Below the pieces are notes generated by a model. That model was not told the origin of the DNA. It saw nothing but the letters and a program-made list of their open reading frames with translations, and made no database searches. A stretch of DNA of 64,000 bases from Eragrostis nindensis (Eukaryota > Streptophyta > Magnoliopsida > Poales > Poaceae): positions 1,178,001 through 1,242,000 of the forward strand of contig JAAXCT010000087.1 of assembly GCA_012490785.1 (NCBI GenBank), given 5' to 3'. The position numbers were made by a program, and so were the translations under genes. Positions 21,641 to 33,428 of this stretch are shown piece after piece (position 1 is the first letter of the stretch; every line of letters starts with the position of its first letter).

Positions 21641-24600
21641 CTAACTTCAATCTTCTATCCGTTGCTCAAATATATGATCTTGGCTTTTCTTGTAACTTTG
21701 ACGCCAATGGGGTGGTTCTTCGCAATGATGCTATGGGTCTCACTATCAAGGGTTTTCGTCATAATAATCTATATGTTGTTGATTTTGAGACTAACATTGT
21801 TGCCCCTAGCACTTGTCTCTTCACTAAGTCCGCTCTAGGTTGGCTATGGCATCGGAGGCTAGCTCACATTGGTATGGGTCAACTCAAGCATGTAATGAAG
21901 AACAAGCTAGTGAGAGGAGTCAAGGATGTCACCTTTGAGAAGGACAAGCTATGTAGTGCATGCCAAGCCGGGAAGCAAGTGGCTTCACCTCATCCATCCA
22001 AGAATTTCATGTCAACCTCAAGACCTCTCGAGCTCTTACACATTGATCTCTTCGGGCCTACGACTTATGTGAGCATTGGTGGAAATCTCTATTGCTTGGT
22101 GGTAGTGGACGATCACTCAAGATATACTTGGGTGTTCTTTCTTGAGAACAAGGCACAAGCAATTGGGATATTCAAGAAGTTTGCTAGAAGAGTGCAAAAT
22201 GAGTATGGGCATCACATCAAGAAGATTCGGAGTGACAATGGGACGGAGTTTAAAAACTCTATCATTGAGGGTTATTGTGATGAGGTTGGCATCAAGCATG
22301 AGTTCTCGGCTACATACACTCCTCAACAAAATGGTGTTGTTGAAAGGAAGAACAAGACTCTTATCACTCTTGCTCGTGCTATGCTGGATGAGTACAACAC
22401 TCCGGAAAAGTTTTGGGCGGAAGCTATCAACACCGCATGCTACACCTCCAACCGGATCTATCCTCACAAGTTGCTAAACAAAACTACATATGAAGTGCTT
22501 GTTGGGAGAAGACCGAATGTTGCATACTTCCGGGTCTTCGGTTGCAAGTGCTATATCTACAAGAAGAGGGAAAGACTTGGCAAGTTCGAGAAGAGGACCG
22601 ACGTGGGTATTCTTGTCGGCTACTCGGGCTCGGCCAAGGCTTATCGGGTCTACAACACCCCTACCAGTTTTTGTTGAAGAAACCTACGATGTGCAATTTG
22701 ATGAATCTCACGGGTCTCAAGAAGACCCTCCATCTTCTCATATTGTAGGTGATGAACCCATGGAGGAAGTTTTGAGGGATATGCCCGTTGGTGAAGTTAT
22801 TCCTCGTGAAGATGAACCTCCGACACCTCCTCCAACAACTTCATCAAGCGGACCCTCTACAGTACATCTCAAGAGAATCCGAGCTCTCCCTCAAGTGAAC
22901 AACATCATGCTCCTTCAAGTGAACCGCAACAAGCATCTTCGGGTCAAGCTACTCCAAGCGAACCGCAACAAGCATCTCCGAGTCAAGCTACTTCAAGTGA
23001 ACCGCAACAAGCACCATCAAGTGATCTACCTCATGCATCTACAAGTCAAGCTTCACCAAGAAATCAAGAACAAGCACAATCTACTTCAACTCAAGATGAT
23101 GGCTCGGGTTCACCTCTTCGACAACAAGACACTCACATCTCCAAGGAGCAAGCCGCAAGAGATGCGCAAGACACCTCGCCGGCTCCACCTCCTCGACAAG
23201 AACCTTCAAGGAAGCACAAACCCATTGCTAGAGATCATTCACGTGATCTCATCATTGGGAGTCCTTCTCAAGGGATAAAGACTAGGAGAAGTCAATATAA
23301 GCCAAATTATGTTGATGAAGCTAACATTGTTGAGAACTTCTCTTTTGTCTCTACCCTAGAGCCGAAGACGATCGAGGAAGCCTTGAAAGATCACAAGTGG
23401 GTGCTATCCATGCAAGAGGAGCTCAACAACTTCAAGAGAAATGATGTTTGGAAGTTGGTGAAGCGGCCCAAGCGATCCAATGTCATTGGTGCAAAATGGT
23501 TCTTAAGGCAAGGCTAGTGGCAAAGGGCTACTCTCAAGTTGAAGGCGTCGATTTTGATGAGACTTTCGCCCCCGTCGCTCGTCTTGAGGCTATAAGAACC
23601 CTTCTTGCTTATGCTTCTCATTTTGATTTTAAACTTCACCAAATGGATGTGAAAAGTGCATTTCTCAATGGACTAATCAATGAAGAAGTTTATGTAGAGC
23701 AACCTCCCGGCTTCGAGGACCCCGAGCATCCGGACCATGTGTACAAGCTTAAGAAGGCTCTCTACGGACTCAAACAAGCACCAAGAGCATGGTATGAACG
23801 ACTTCGAGATCATCTCATCGCTAAAGGCTACAAGATCGGTAGTATCGACAACACTCTCTTTACTAAGCATATTGGTGATGATCTTTTTGTTTGTCAAATC
23901 TATGTTGATGATATCATCTATGGCTCCACTAACGAAATCTATAATGATGAGTTCCGTGCTCTTATGAAGAAAGAATTTGAGATGTCCATGATAGCTGAAC
24001 TTCATGTCTTCCTCGGTTTTCAAGTCAAGCAAATGAAGGAGGGCACGTTCATCTACCAAGAGAAGTACACTCGGGATCTTCTTAAGAGGTTCGGCATGGA
24101 AGACTCCAAGCCCTACGACACACCTATGGCTACAAGTGTCCCTCTTGATGTGGATGTAAAAGGTATACCGGTGGACCCCAAACTCTATCGTTCTATGATT
24201 GGTTCACTTCTTTACCTTACCGCATCTAGACCGGATATCATGTTTAGTGTGTCCCTTTGTGCACGATATCAAGCTAACCCTAAGGAGTCCCATATGAGTG
24301 CCGTGAAGAGAATTCTTAGGTATGTCAAGAACACTCCTACAATGGGCCTTTGGTATCCAAAAGGCTCGGACTTTGGACTTGTTGGCTATGCGGACTCGGA
24401 TTTCGCCGGTTGCAAAGTGAGTAGAAAGAGTACCTTCGGTGGATGCCAATTTCTTGGACAATCATTTATCTCATAGAGTTTCAAGAAACAAAATTGTGTG
24501 GCTATCTCCACGGCGGAGGCGGAATATTTGCGGCCGATGCTTGTTGTGCTCAACTCTTATACATGAAGCAAACCCTATTGGACTATGGATTATCTTATGG

Positions 24601-24850
24601 GCAAGTACCTCTCTATTGTGATAGCGAAAGTGCTATCAATATGGCTCTCAATAAGGGTGATCACGGCCATGCAAAGCACATTGAAGTCAAGCATCGCTTC
24701 ATCTGATCATATGGCTAAGAAGGATATTGAATTGATTGGTGTTCGGACTCATGAACAATTGGCGGACATCTTCACCAAGCCACTTGACAAGAAGACCTTT
24801 TGTAAGCTCCGGGGAGAACTTAATGTTCTCGACCTCTCCGACTTCACTTG
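21641..24850 (+). pseudogene. Element C integrase, RT and RNase H, several frames
   Basis: Integrase spans about 21712-22670: GAG-pre-integrase WHRRLAHIG, the HHCC-type zinc site ending CSACQAGK, core HIDLFGP, and QQNGVVERKN. A frameshift near 22670 leads into a variable linker, 22680-23280. RT is 23300-24350. Its start is damaged by a deletion near 23500 that removes the segment before ARLVAKGYSQ. Hallmarks are QMDVKSAFLNG, LYGLKQAPRAWYERL and YVDDIIYGS (near 23900). RNase H runs to 24850 (GYADSDFAG, KHIEVKHRFI, DIFTKPL) with a frameshift near 24470. A living copy would encode a single polyprotein. Confidence 0.9.
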
Positions 24851-26113
24851 ATATCCTTGAGCTTACATTTGTATATTTGTATATATACCTTGCTTGTTTT
24901 TGTTTGTGTTGTTGTTTTTGTGTGTTCTTCTTGTTTTTGTAGGACCGGCAACTAACCTTTTTGAGATAGCAATGAGCATGGGTTAAGCTTGGGATTGGTG
25001 GCACTATGGCTCACGAGGCTTTGAAGAGAAGGCTCATCGTGATCAAGCTCAAGAAGGGCTCACACTTGTTGTTGGTAACTTCGCTCTTAGCTTTCTCTCC
25101 TTTTTACCCTTATAGCATCATGCATTGTACACTTATCATATTTTTGCATTAGCATCATGCATTCTTGCATAACTGTCTCGGCGCCGAGCACCCATCTAGG
25201 GGAGTTGCTTATTCTCAATATGAGTATATGACCTCCTATGATGAATACATAGCAATGCTATATGAGCTTCATGCCCATTGAACCATGATTTTTGAGCTCC
25301 AAGGTTAAATCCACTTGCGCGGCTCAAAGTCTAAGGGTTCATACATTTCCATCATTATCAACTAACTCCTTTGTACTTTAAGACAATATTCTTTTGAGAA
25401 TGTGTGTAGGGATACTTGGTGAGGAGATGGAGAATCACGGATTAAGGGGGAGCTTCACGCCAAATCAAGTAACTCATTTTCCTACTCGTCTCATACATTT
25501 ACACTAACTATTCTTCCTTGGTAGACTCTTTTTGAGTGATAGATGCCAAAGGGGGAGAAGGTTTCGGGCTTAATGATCAAGCAAGAGTTCGGGGGGAGAA
25601 GAGTTCGGGCTTACGATGAGTTGGAAGATGTTACCTCAAGGGGAGTTTGTACAAGAGAAGATCAAGTGATCAAGACGATCGATCTTCACACAATCTTGAG
25701 GTGACGAAGAAGAAGCAATGCCATCTCAAGGGGAAGTTTGCTGGAGTTTCGCGCGAATGAAGATCAAGTGATCAAGATGATCGATCTTCACACAATCTTG
25801 AGATTGGTGCATTTGTCAAGGGGGAGCGGAATTTCACAAAGTAAGTATGAAGGTAAACCCCTTGAAACAATCGCTTGTCATAGCTCCTTGAGCTTTATTT
25901 CACTTGTGAAATGAGTTTTTGCTCTAACTTGTGACATCTTTTGAGCCATGACTTGCCTCGACCTAATCAACAAGGTAACTATCTCTCTATCTTATACTTG
26001 TTGTTTAGAGTCTTGATCGAGTTGCGTTTTTATCTTGGCTTTTGTCATTACATCTTCTATCTTCTCGATCATTTTTTATCATGGTTGTCATCCATCACCA
26101 AAAAGGGGGAGAT
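24851..26113 (+). other. Element C 3' untranslated region and polypurine tract
   Basis: No coding frame is supported. The text is purine-rich in places (GGGGGAGAAG near 25551, AAGGGGAGTTTG) and ends with AAAAAGGGGGAGA (26101-26113), the plus-strand primer directly before the 3' LTR. Confidence 0.75.
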
Positions 26114-28024
26114 TGTAAGCTTCATGACCATTGGAGCTAGGGAAACCCCAAGGTATGAATGTTTTGGTGATGGGATGAGAACCTTGAATGTGACTAACAC
26201 TCTTGTGAGATCTTATAGGTCACAATAGAAAGAAAGCTCCGTCCGTTGGTGGTAAACGCCAACACACCATGAACTTAATGAAAAGGATGATTGGTTGCCT
26301 TCATCGACACAAGAACGGACTTGATAGAGTCGCGGAGAAGATATGGATCAAGGCTAAGGACATGCTAGATCCAAGCGAGTATTGCTTGGTTAGATGTTAG
26401 CTTGAGTCCATAGGAAAAACCGGACTATCAAGAGGGTTCGAGGTGGTTCTCTTAGTGCACACTAGTTATAGAGATCATTGGATGCATGGTGAGTCTCTCA
26501 GGGGCTAGGGTGGCAGAAGAGGATTGAAGGAACCAAGAAGTTCAAGTTTGGAAGAAGAAGATCAAGAAGAAGATCGAAGCTGCGAAGGCAGAAGAGACCG
26601 GACAGTACGGTCATGGAGACCGTATAATACGGTCTACAGTGGAAATCCAGACAGAAAGGCTGAAGTTTCTGGAAGTGGAGAAATGGAGACCGGACAGTTG
26701 ACCGGACAGTACGGTCCTAGGGACCGGACAGTACGGTCTCTATTGAGTTTTCCAGACAGAGAAGCTGAAGTTTCTGGAAGTTGAAGAATGAAGACCGGAC
26801 AGTTGACCGGACGGTACGGTCAGGGACCGGACGGTACGGTCTTACAGGCGAAGAGCAACAGAGAAGGAGAAGTTTCTGTTGGCTGAAGAAGAAGTGGAGA
26901 CCGGACAGTACGGTCCTAGAGACCGGACAGTACGGTCTACTTTGAGATGAGGAGCAGCACTCTCTGGACGCCGGTCTGGTGAAGACCGGACAATACGGTC
27001 TAATGGAGACCGGACAGTACGGTCTATTGTACGGTCAACACGCAGACTGGGCACTTTTGGACAACGGCTAGTTTGAGGTTGGTGGCCTATATATAGTCGG
27101 TTGTTTACCTCTTTGAGGTGCTCTTGGACCCAGGAAAGAGGGGAGGTGCTGCCAAGAAGCCAAGAGGAAGAAGTGTGAAGCACTTGAGAAGGATTTGGAG
27201 TGATCCTAGTGCTTGAGAGAGTAACGAGTTGCATCCTTTGATCTCTAGGCTAGTGTGGGCTTGAGAGAGTCATCTAGAGCTGTTACTCTTGGTCTATGGC
27301 AAGGCCTAGACCGGTTAGGCGTTGGTGTTGAGCTGTCCAAGGAGATTGTGGAAGCCGACATAAGTTTGTACACGGTCTTGGAGCTTCCCGTGCGAAAGAA
27401 GCATCACTAGTGGAGCGCCCTTTGGCACGCATCAAGTGCGGAGCCTTACCTCCGGAAGAGTACCCGGGAGAGAGCCCGGCGGGACGTGCCCGCGACTTCA
27501 CTCGGAGGGTGAAGTGTGCTCTAGGAGGGATCGCCATCGAGCGGAGGGACGGGGTCGAGACTCCGGCGGGAGTGACCCAACGTGGAGTAGGGGAAGGCGC
27601 CATCCTTCCGAGACCACGGGAAAACATCATGAGCATTCTCTATCCTTTCTCTTTTACTACTCGCATTTACTTATCGCACTATATATGATTGCTTGTAGTA
27701 CTTGAGTTGTGCTCCTATCTTGCTTGTGTGTTTACCTTGGTACCTACTAGCCTCACTAGGTTTGCTTGTTTGCCTTGCTCGTGTACTTACTTGTTGTAGC
27801 CTATCTAGTAGCTCTAAGGACTCTACTTAGTGTGCCTAGTATCTCAGTTGCCTTGTTCTCTAGTTATCTTGTTGCCTTACCATGCCTAGCTTAAGTCTTC
27901 CGCTATATATATATATATATATATCTTGTGCTAGGTTGCTAGTGTGGTGTGCTTGTGTTTGGAAATAGATTCTAGAGTGGACCGATTCACCCCCCCCCCC
28001 CCCCTCGGTCACACGATCCTTACA
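26114..28024 (+). repeat. 3' LTR of element C
   Basis: 1911 bp. Compared with the 5' LTR it lacks about 97 bp near 27955 at a TGTT microhomology. It has a longer TA run (27904-27922) and a longer C run (27990-28004). The palindrome array is at 26596-27036. Confidence 0.95.
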
Positions 28025-28029
28025 GCTCC

Positions 28030-29864
28030 CAGATCAGCGACAGGCCGGTCTTCGGCGGCCGCGTGCCCCAAGCCAGCGCTCCCGACAGCTGCCGATGTCG
28101 ATCATGCTGCGGAGGATCAGGTGCACCTGGATTCTCCAGGATCTGCTGTGCAGGGGGAGTCAGTAGCACCTCCTGAAGCTGCGCCAGCGCCAGCACCAGA
28201 TGTGCCACAAGCTACAGCAGATCAACGTGTACAAACACGACTTCGAGGTGGTATTCGCAAACCCAAGGTATACACTGATGGAACCGTCCGTTACAGTTAT
28301 TTTACATCTACTGGTGAACCACGAAATCTAGGAGAAGCACTAGATGATACAAATTGGAAGCATGCTATGGATTTAGAATATAATGCTTTAATGGACAATA
28401 AAACTTGGCATCTGGTTCCACCATTGAAAGGTAGAAATGTGATTGACTGTAAATGGGTATATAAGATTAAAAGAAAGGCAGATGGCAGCTTAGACAGATA
28501 TAAAGCTAGGCTTGTTGCAAAAGGCTTTAAGCAAAGATTTGGGATAGATTATGAAGATACTTTTAGTCCTGTTGTCAAGGCTGCTACAATTAGAACCATC
28601 CTTTCTATAGCTGTTTCTAGAGGATGGTGTTTGAGACAATTAGATGTTCAGAATGCCTTCCTTCATGGTTATTTAGAAGAAGTCTATATGCGCCAACCTC
28701 CAGGATATGAGGATAAAAGTGTGCCCAATTATGTGTGTAAACTTGATAAAACGTTGTATGGTCTCAAACAAGCTCCAAGGCATGGTACTCAAGATTAAGT
28801 ACAAAGTTGTTGCAGCTTGGTTTTAAAGCATCCAAGGCCGATACATCTCTATTCTATCTTAACAACAAGGATGTTTCTATTTTTGTCTTGGTCTATGTGG
28901 ATGATATAATAGTAGCTAGTTCTACACAAGTTGCAGCATCATCTTTGTTGAGAAAGTTGAATCTTTGTTGAGAAAGTTGAATGAAGAGTTTGCACTCAAG
29001 GATCTGGGAGATCTACACTATTTCCTTGGTATTGAGGTAACAAAGGTTAGTGATGGTATAGTTCTTACTCAAGAGAAATATGCTTCTGATTTGTTAAAAA
29101 AGGTTGGTATGGCAGATTGCAAGCCAGTTAACACACCTTTATCAGTCAGTGAAAAGTTGTCTGCTTTCAAAGGTACTCCTCTTGGTGCTAATGATGCTAC
29201 ACAGTATAGGAGTATAGTAGGAGCTCTTCAATATTTAACTCTTACACGGCCAGATATTTCCTTCTCTGTCAATAAGATGTGTCAATATTTACATGCTCCT
29301 ACTGTTGATCACTGGGAGGCAGTCAAGAGAATTTTGAGATATTTAAAGTCATGTACTAAACTTGGACTGAAAATTAGAAAGTCCAGTTCTCTACTTGTGA
29401 GCGCCTTTTCTGATGCAGATTGGGCAGGATGTCTTGATGATAGAAGGTCAACAAGTGGGTTTGCAGTTTTTCTGGGATCCAACCTTGTTTCATGGAGTGC
29501 GCGCAAACAAGCTACAGTGTCACGGTCAAGTACTGAGGCAGAGTATAAAGCTATTGCAAATGCTGCAGCTGAGATTATGTGGATTCAGATTTTGCTTCGT
29601 GAGATTGGTATACAAGCTCCACAGCAGGCCAAGCTATGGTGTGATAATCTAGGCGCTAAGTACTTGTCCATGAATCCTGTGTTTCATGCACGCACTAAAC
29701 ATATAGAAGTGGACTATCATTTTGTGAGAGAAAGAGTTTCAAGGAAACTCTTACAAATTGATTTTGTGCCGTCGGGAGATCAAGTAGCAGATGGATTTAC
29801 AAAAGCTATTCCAGTTCGGCAGCTAGAAAATTTTAAGTACAATATTAACCTTGCATGGTTATGA
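28030..29864 (+). pseudogene. Element A reverse transcriptase and RNase H, broken
   Basis: After element C the coding region of A resumes in the integrase-RT linker and runs through RT: KWVYKIKRKADG, QLDVQNAFLHG and LYGLKQAPR near 28770. There the frame is lost next to CCAAGGCATGG. A perfect 20-bp tandem duplication near 28940-28980 (ATCTTTGTTGAGAAAGTTGA twice) breaks it again. YVDDI lies near 28894 between the two lesions. From 28965 the frame is open through RNase H (SDADWAG, TKHIEVDYHFVRERV) to the stop at 29862-29864. Confidence 0.92.
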
Positions 29865-29875
29865 TTGAGGGGGAG

Positions 29876-30113
29876 TGTTAGATAAATAGATAAACATGTA
29901 TAATTCTATCTGATGTAAACATGTGTACGTGACTTGGTTGTTTAGATATAGATACGCATAGGTTGTTGTAATCTAGAGTATTGGCCAAGTCATGTAACAA
30001 ACCTTGTTGTAATCCATGGTCATGGAGATTATGACCCTATATAACACGCAGGCACGCAGGAGATCAAACTGCGCTGCTTAACCCAAACACTTCAGCACCT
30101 CTGATTTTCAACA
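29876..30113 (+). repeat. 3' LTR of element A
   Basis: 238 bp, preceded by a purine tract (GAGGGGGAG, 29866-29875). It ends directly at the second GGCGT target copy (30114-30118), beyond which UGT exon 1 continues. Confidence 0.95.
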
Positions 30114-30410
30114 GGCGTCGGAGGCGGCCGTGTCAAGCGCCTGCCTGAGCCCGCCGGACTCCGCGGCGTCGACGAACAGCTCCATCCGGCGCAACGGCTG
30201 CGTCTCCTTGTCCCACCCGGGACACCGAACCTCTACGAGCTTCAGGTTCGCCGGGACCGTGCCGTGGAGGGACACGACGGACTGGTGGCTGGAAAGGAAG
30301 GAGAAGGTCGCCGACGGTGCCGCCGCGGCAAGGGCGCGCGCGAGCTTGAGGAGCTTCAGGCCGTGTGAGCTGAACGGGAATGCCACCACAGCGACGTGTG
30401 GCGAAGCCAT

Positions 30411-31142
30411 TTCTCTGTTGCTGTGACAACTGTGCATCGTTCTGCAGACAAGAATCAAGAACGTTCCGACAGGGGCATATAATGAGGTAAGGATAATCAT
30501 TTTTTTTCTGCTATTACATAGTATAACTCAGACACTCACAACGCACACACACTTACTCCTATGAACGCATATACGCAAACCCTATCCTTATAAGCATCTT
30601 CAAAGACTGGGCCGGCGAAGCCTCGAGATTGACAAAGTCATCACTGTCGCCTTGCCGTCGACGGCCACGTCGCCTACCGCTTAAAACACAATGCCGTTAA
30701 ATCCTAGAAAATTCGCTCCTACGGGTTTACTGCAAGTGTTAGAGAAGGACTATTGCAAGTGTTTTATGTCATGGTAATGTTTCGCCATTTTTGTCGCAAA
30801 AGAAAACAATAGATGCAACAAATAATTATTTGTTGCAGTATTTTCTTTTACTACCACAAATCTCAGACCGTTGAAGTATGTAAGTAACATTCAGTAGGAT
30901 CTTTCCATGTTTATGAATTAATATATAGAGATGGTTATTACAGGAGAAAAGGTTGTCAAAGCTTCCAATGGGTAAATTTGCATTCCGAATAAGTTTGTCA
31001 TGTGTGAAATGGCATGATAATTGCACATTGAGAAGAATGCTCATCTACACCTGATGAATGAGTCGCTGTTTTTTATACCAAACTTCAGAACTATAAAAGA
31101 TTATTGGCTGTTGTTTGTCCTCTCGCTTATGGTTGTTAGTTA
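30411..31142. other. 5' flank of the UGT pseudogene, duplicated
   Basis: 30411-30485 and about 30990-31142 match, inverted, the flank of the intact UGT (46725-46810 and about 45750-45900). The stretch between, about 30490-30830, is absent from the intact locus and looks like a dispersed grass repeat (CACTCACAACGCACACAC near 30534). I cannot name it. No gene is seen. Confidence 0.65.
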
Positions 31143-31147
31143 CTATT

Positions 31148-32259
31148 TATTGGTCGTTTGTACGCACCTACTTATATACCGCAAGTGGACGGTGTATAGT
31201 TGTAGCACTTTTCCCTTAGAGTATTCCAAGGTTTAATATCGAACCACTGAGAACAAGCGGGACTTAAACTATTATTTAAACTACTAAATTAATATAGCAA
31301 AGGTGTGTGTGAAAAGGATGATTAACAACTAGAGATGAAAGGGCCTGCGGTTGTAACAAGGTTATAAAAGGGATTCTCTCCTATGGTTTGGGATACTGGC
31401 ATGCAACTCGAATTAATGTTCAGTTGATAGGTTTAGTATTCTACAAGACATGGTGGTTTCGTTCGCTTCGATCCTGTCACGACAAGAGTTAATAGCTCCC
31501 CACTGGTTTCTTGCACTATGTTGATAATCGATAGAATAACCGTTACAATCAGCTACACTAATGAGTTCATGTATTGATCAGATACAGAATAAATGCATCA
31601 CATAGACCGAACGCATCAAAAGAGTATCGTAAGTGTGAGAGTTACATAACCAGATTTCCCTCACCACAGAGAGAATATGAGATCTACTCACGCATCATAC
31701 TGCAACACATGAACATGGTTACAATAGAACACGGGATTTTGGCGTGGACCCACAGGTGCCGATCGGCACAGCGGTGTGCCGGTCGGCGCAATCTTCCTTT
31801 TTGGTGGTGATGATCGGTGATCGCCGTCTTCGCCGCCACAACCTTTAACCTAGGTCAAAACTTCTATCTGTTCGCTCCCCCCCTTTCTTCGCGACCAAGA
31901 TCTTCTCTTTATAGTTCCTTTCAATTGTGGGCTGGATTTCACCGACTCCGACTCTGATATTTTCTTCTAGGCTTCATGTTCTCCGAGTGGGCTTTATGTT
32001 TGGGCTTAACCCTAGTGGTGCCGGTCGGCACAGAGTCTGTGCCGATCGGCACGGCCTCCAACTTCTTCGTTCTTCGGGCCTCCGATAGCTCTTTATCCGT
32101 AGTCTCTCCATTTTCATCTGTTTCCTGCAAATCTTTCCGAATACACAGAAACTACGCATATATATAATAATAAGGGTTAATTGTTAGCAATAATGACATA
32201 ATAAGGTATTAAAAACACCATATTTATCATATAAAATAGGTACATAGAAAGTACCAATA
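31148..32259. mobile_element. 1.1-kb insertion of unclear class
   Basis: It is absent from the paralogous flank of the intact UGT (about 45740-45770), which marks the boundaries. The direct repeat CTATT flanks it (31143-31147 and 32260-32264). Ends begin TATTGGTCG on the left and, read inverted, TATTGGTAC on the right, with further loose match to about 35 bp. Inside are palindromes GTGCCGATCGGCAC (near 31757 and 32040) and variants with GCCGGTCGGC. There is no coding capacity. It could be a solo LTR-like or TIR element. Confidence 0.6.
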
Positions 32260-32264
32260 CTATT

Positions 32265-32830
32265 CATGAAGCTGTTATTACAAAATCACTCTAATACGTA
32301 CTACCATCTGCCAGAGGCCTGTCATTTTCCATTTTATTATGAAGGTACTGCCAACAAATATATTCGGATATCAAGATCTACCTACCCGATGAAGACTTTG
32401 TAATAACAATACACCATGCAAACTGCATGATCGTTGTTTTTATTGATCTTTGGGATTCTCACGCCAGATGAGAGATATCAAGATGATTATACCTCTAGCT
32501 TGCTACTACGTACCCAATGAAGCAACGACTTTGTTTTTATTAATCTTTGCGATTCTCACGCCAGATCATAGATCATCTGTATGCTTCTAGTGAATGGTCG
32601 CTATACCATAACCATCTGTAGCTGTTGACAGTTCACATGCTCTTTTTATAAGCATGCATGCTTGATGGGATGGGAGTTTTTTATACTACTACGTACTGAT
32701 GACAATGCTCCCTGAACGAAACGTCCAAACTAAATGAAAATTCAAGATGATTATACCACGTGCATGTCCCTGTCGCCAGAGATTATGATTATGACGTCCA
32801 AACTAAATGAAAATTCAAAAATAGCTGCCA
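32265..32830 (-). repeat. Duplicated upstream block, inverted copy
   Basis: Contains two imperfect copies of a roughly 150-bp unit (words GATTCTCACGCCAGAT, ATGATCGTTGTTTTTATT, GAAGCAACGACTTTG), with AACTAAATGAAAATTCAA twice (32729, 32798). The same pair of units lies in direct orientation at 41840-42180 and 45340-45670. No coding frame is seen. Confidence 0.75.
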
Positions 32831-33087
32831 AGTGCAATTTATTCTACTTGGACCTAATTCTTCTTTCTTTTTGCCGAGATCTCACAACTTCCAAAGGGGC
32901 AAGGATGGAAGAGGTCCAGCCAGGATGGAAGTATCTTCTTTGTCGTTGCCAAATATTGTTGACTCTATTGCGGACAACAACTTAATGACTAAGACGTCAA
33001 TGCAATTTTTCTCTTACCAAGCTTTTCTTACTGCAATGGCTACAACCTTTTTCATCCTGGTGACTACTTGGACACAAGCAGCAGGCA
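32831..33087 (+). other. Unassigned stretch with a short hydrophobic frame
   Basis: A 97-codon frame (32832-33125) includes a hydrophobic segment (AFLTAMATTFFILVTTW, near 33018-33070) that could be a signal peptide of a lost gene. It runs into the CACTA MITE at 33088. No homologue is recognised, and I do not call a gene. Confidence 0.3.
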
Positions 33088-33428
33088 CACTACAAGAAAA
33101 CATGGTTTTAGTCACCAAGTTTTAGTGACCAAGGAAAATTTTTCCATATTGGTCACTAAAAGTTGATTAATAGTGACCAAGTTTGAGATTTTTAGTAGAT
33201 ATACGCTTTTAGTGACCAACGTTATATATAGTTACCAAGGTTGTGCTGATTGCTATATAGTTTTAGTGACCAACATATGCAATTATTGGTCACTATATAC
33301 ATATAGTGACAAGGTTTTAGCCACCAAAATGTGACCAAGCTTGTTGGTGACAAGCTAGCTATTGTGACCAACAATAGACATATAGTGACCAAGTACCTTG
33401 GTGACTAATAACCATTTTTCTTGTAGTG
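33088..33428. mobile_element. CACTA-type MITE
   Basis: It starts CACTACAAGAAAACATGG and ends in the complement of CACTACAAGAAAAATGG. The near-identical inverted ends are about 30 bp long. The interior is made of GTGACCAA/TTGGTCAC words. There is no clear 3-bp target duplication (GCA against AGG). Confidence 0.85.

Larger units (their letters stand above)
17865..28024 (+). mobile_element. Copia element C (SIRE/Maximus-like), full-length but defective
   Basis: LTRs 17865-19856 (1992 bp) and 26114-28024 (1911 bp) start TGTAAGCTTCATGACC and end GATCCTTACA. TSD GCTCC lies at 17860-17864 and 28025-28029. By eye the LTRs differ at about 30 positions (near 1.5%), more than the LTRs of B or A. Gag, protease, integrase, RT and RNase H are all recognisable in Copia order, with frameshifts at about 21640, 22670 and 23500 and near 24470. 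Long LTRs, the purine tract before the 3' LTR and gag type suggest the SIRE group (inference). Confidence 0.95.
4353..30113 (+). mobile_element. Copia element A (short-LTR type), host of insertions B and C
   Basis: LTR retrotransposon with 238-bp LTRs (4353-4590 and 29876-30113) that begin TGTTAG and end CAACA. I find one mismatch between them (C/A, near the 3' end), so the insertion is recent. TSD GGCGT flanks it at 4348-4352 and 30114-30118. Gene order is gag, protease, integrase, RT, RNase H, which is Copia order. The short LTR and gag style suggest the Ale/Retrofit group (inference). Without B and C the element would be about 5.0 kb. The coding region has several lesions (see its segments), so it is not autonomous. 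It is antisense to the UGT it disrupts. Confidence 0.96.
3172..30410 (-). pseudogene. Bz1-like UDP-glucosyltransferase pseudogene split by nested retrotransposons
   Basis: This is a paralogue of the intact UGT at 46810-48313, on the opposite strand. Exon 1 starts at the ATG at 30410 and runs to 30114. It is then interrupted by Copia element A (4353-30113, TSD GGCGT at 4348-4352 and 30114-30118) and resumes at 4352-4194. The intron is about 4193-4069 (GT at 4193-4192, AG at 4070-4069), and exon 2 is 4068-3172. Two further lesions are independent of the insertion. Near 4050 there are two extra bases relative to the intact gene, which give a stop within about ten codons. Near 3330 there is a 4-bp deletion in the GCGGCGGCG run. 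A 12-bp in-frame deletion near 3350 and a Gly-to-Cys change in the PSPG box (HACWGA instead of HAGWGA) are also visible. The family transfers glucose from UDP-glucose to flavonoids; this copy cannot. Confidence 0.93.

Noticed and set aside
21712..29864. Integrase and RT frames as possible domesticated host genes or viral insertions
   Set aside because: They lie inside elements with LTRs, TSDs, primer sites and Copia gene order, and carry frameshifts.
33018..33125. Short frame with a hydrophobic segment as a small secreted protein gene
   Set aside because: It runs into a MITE, has no recognised mature part and no conserved start context.
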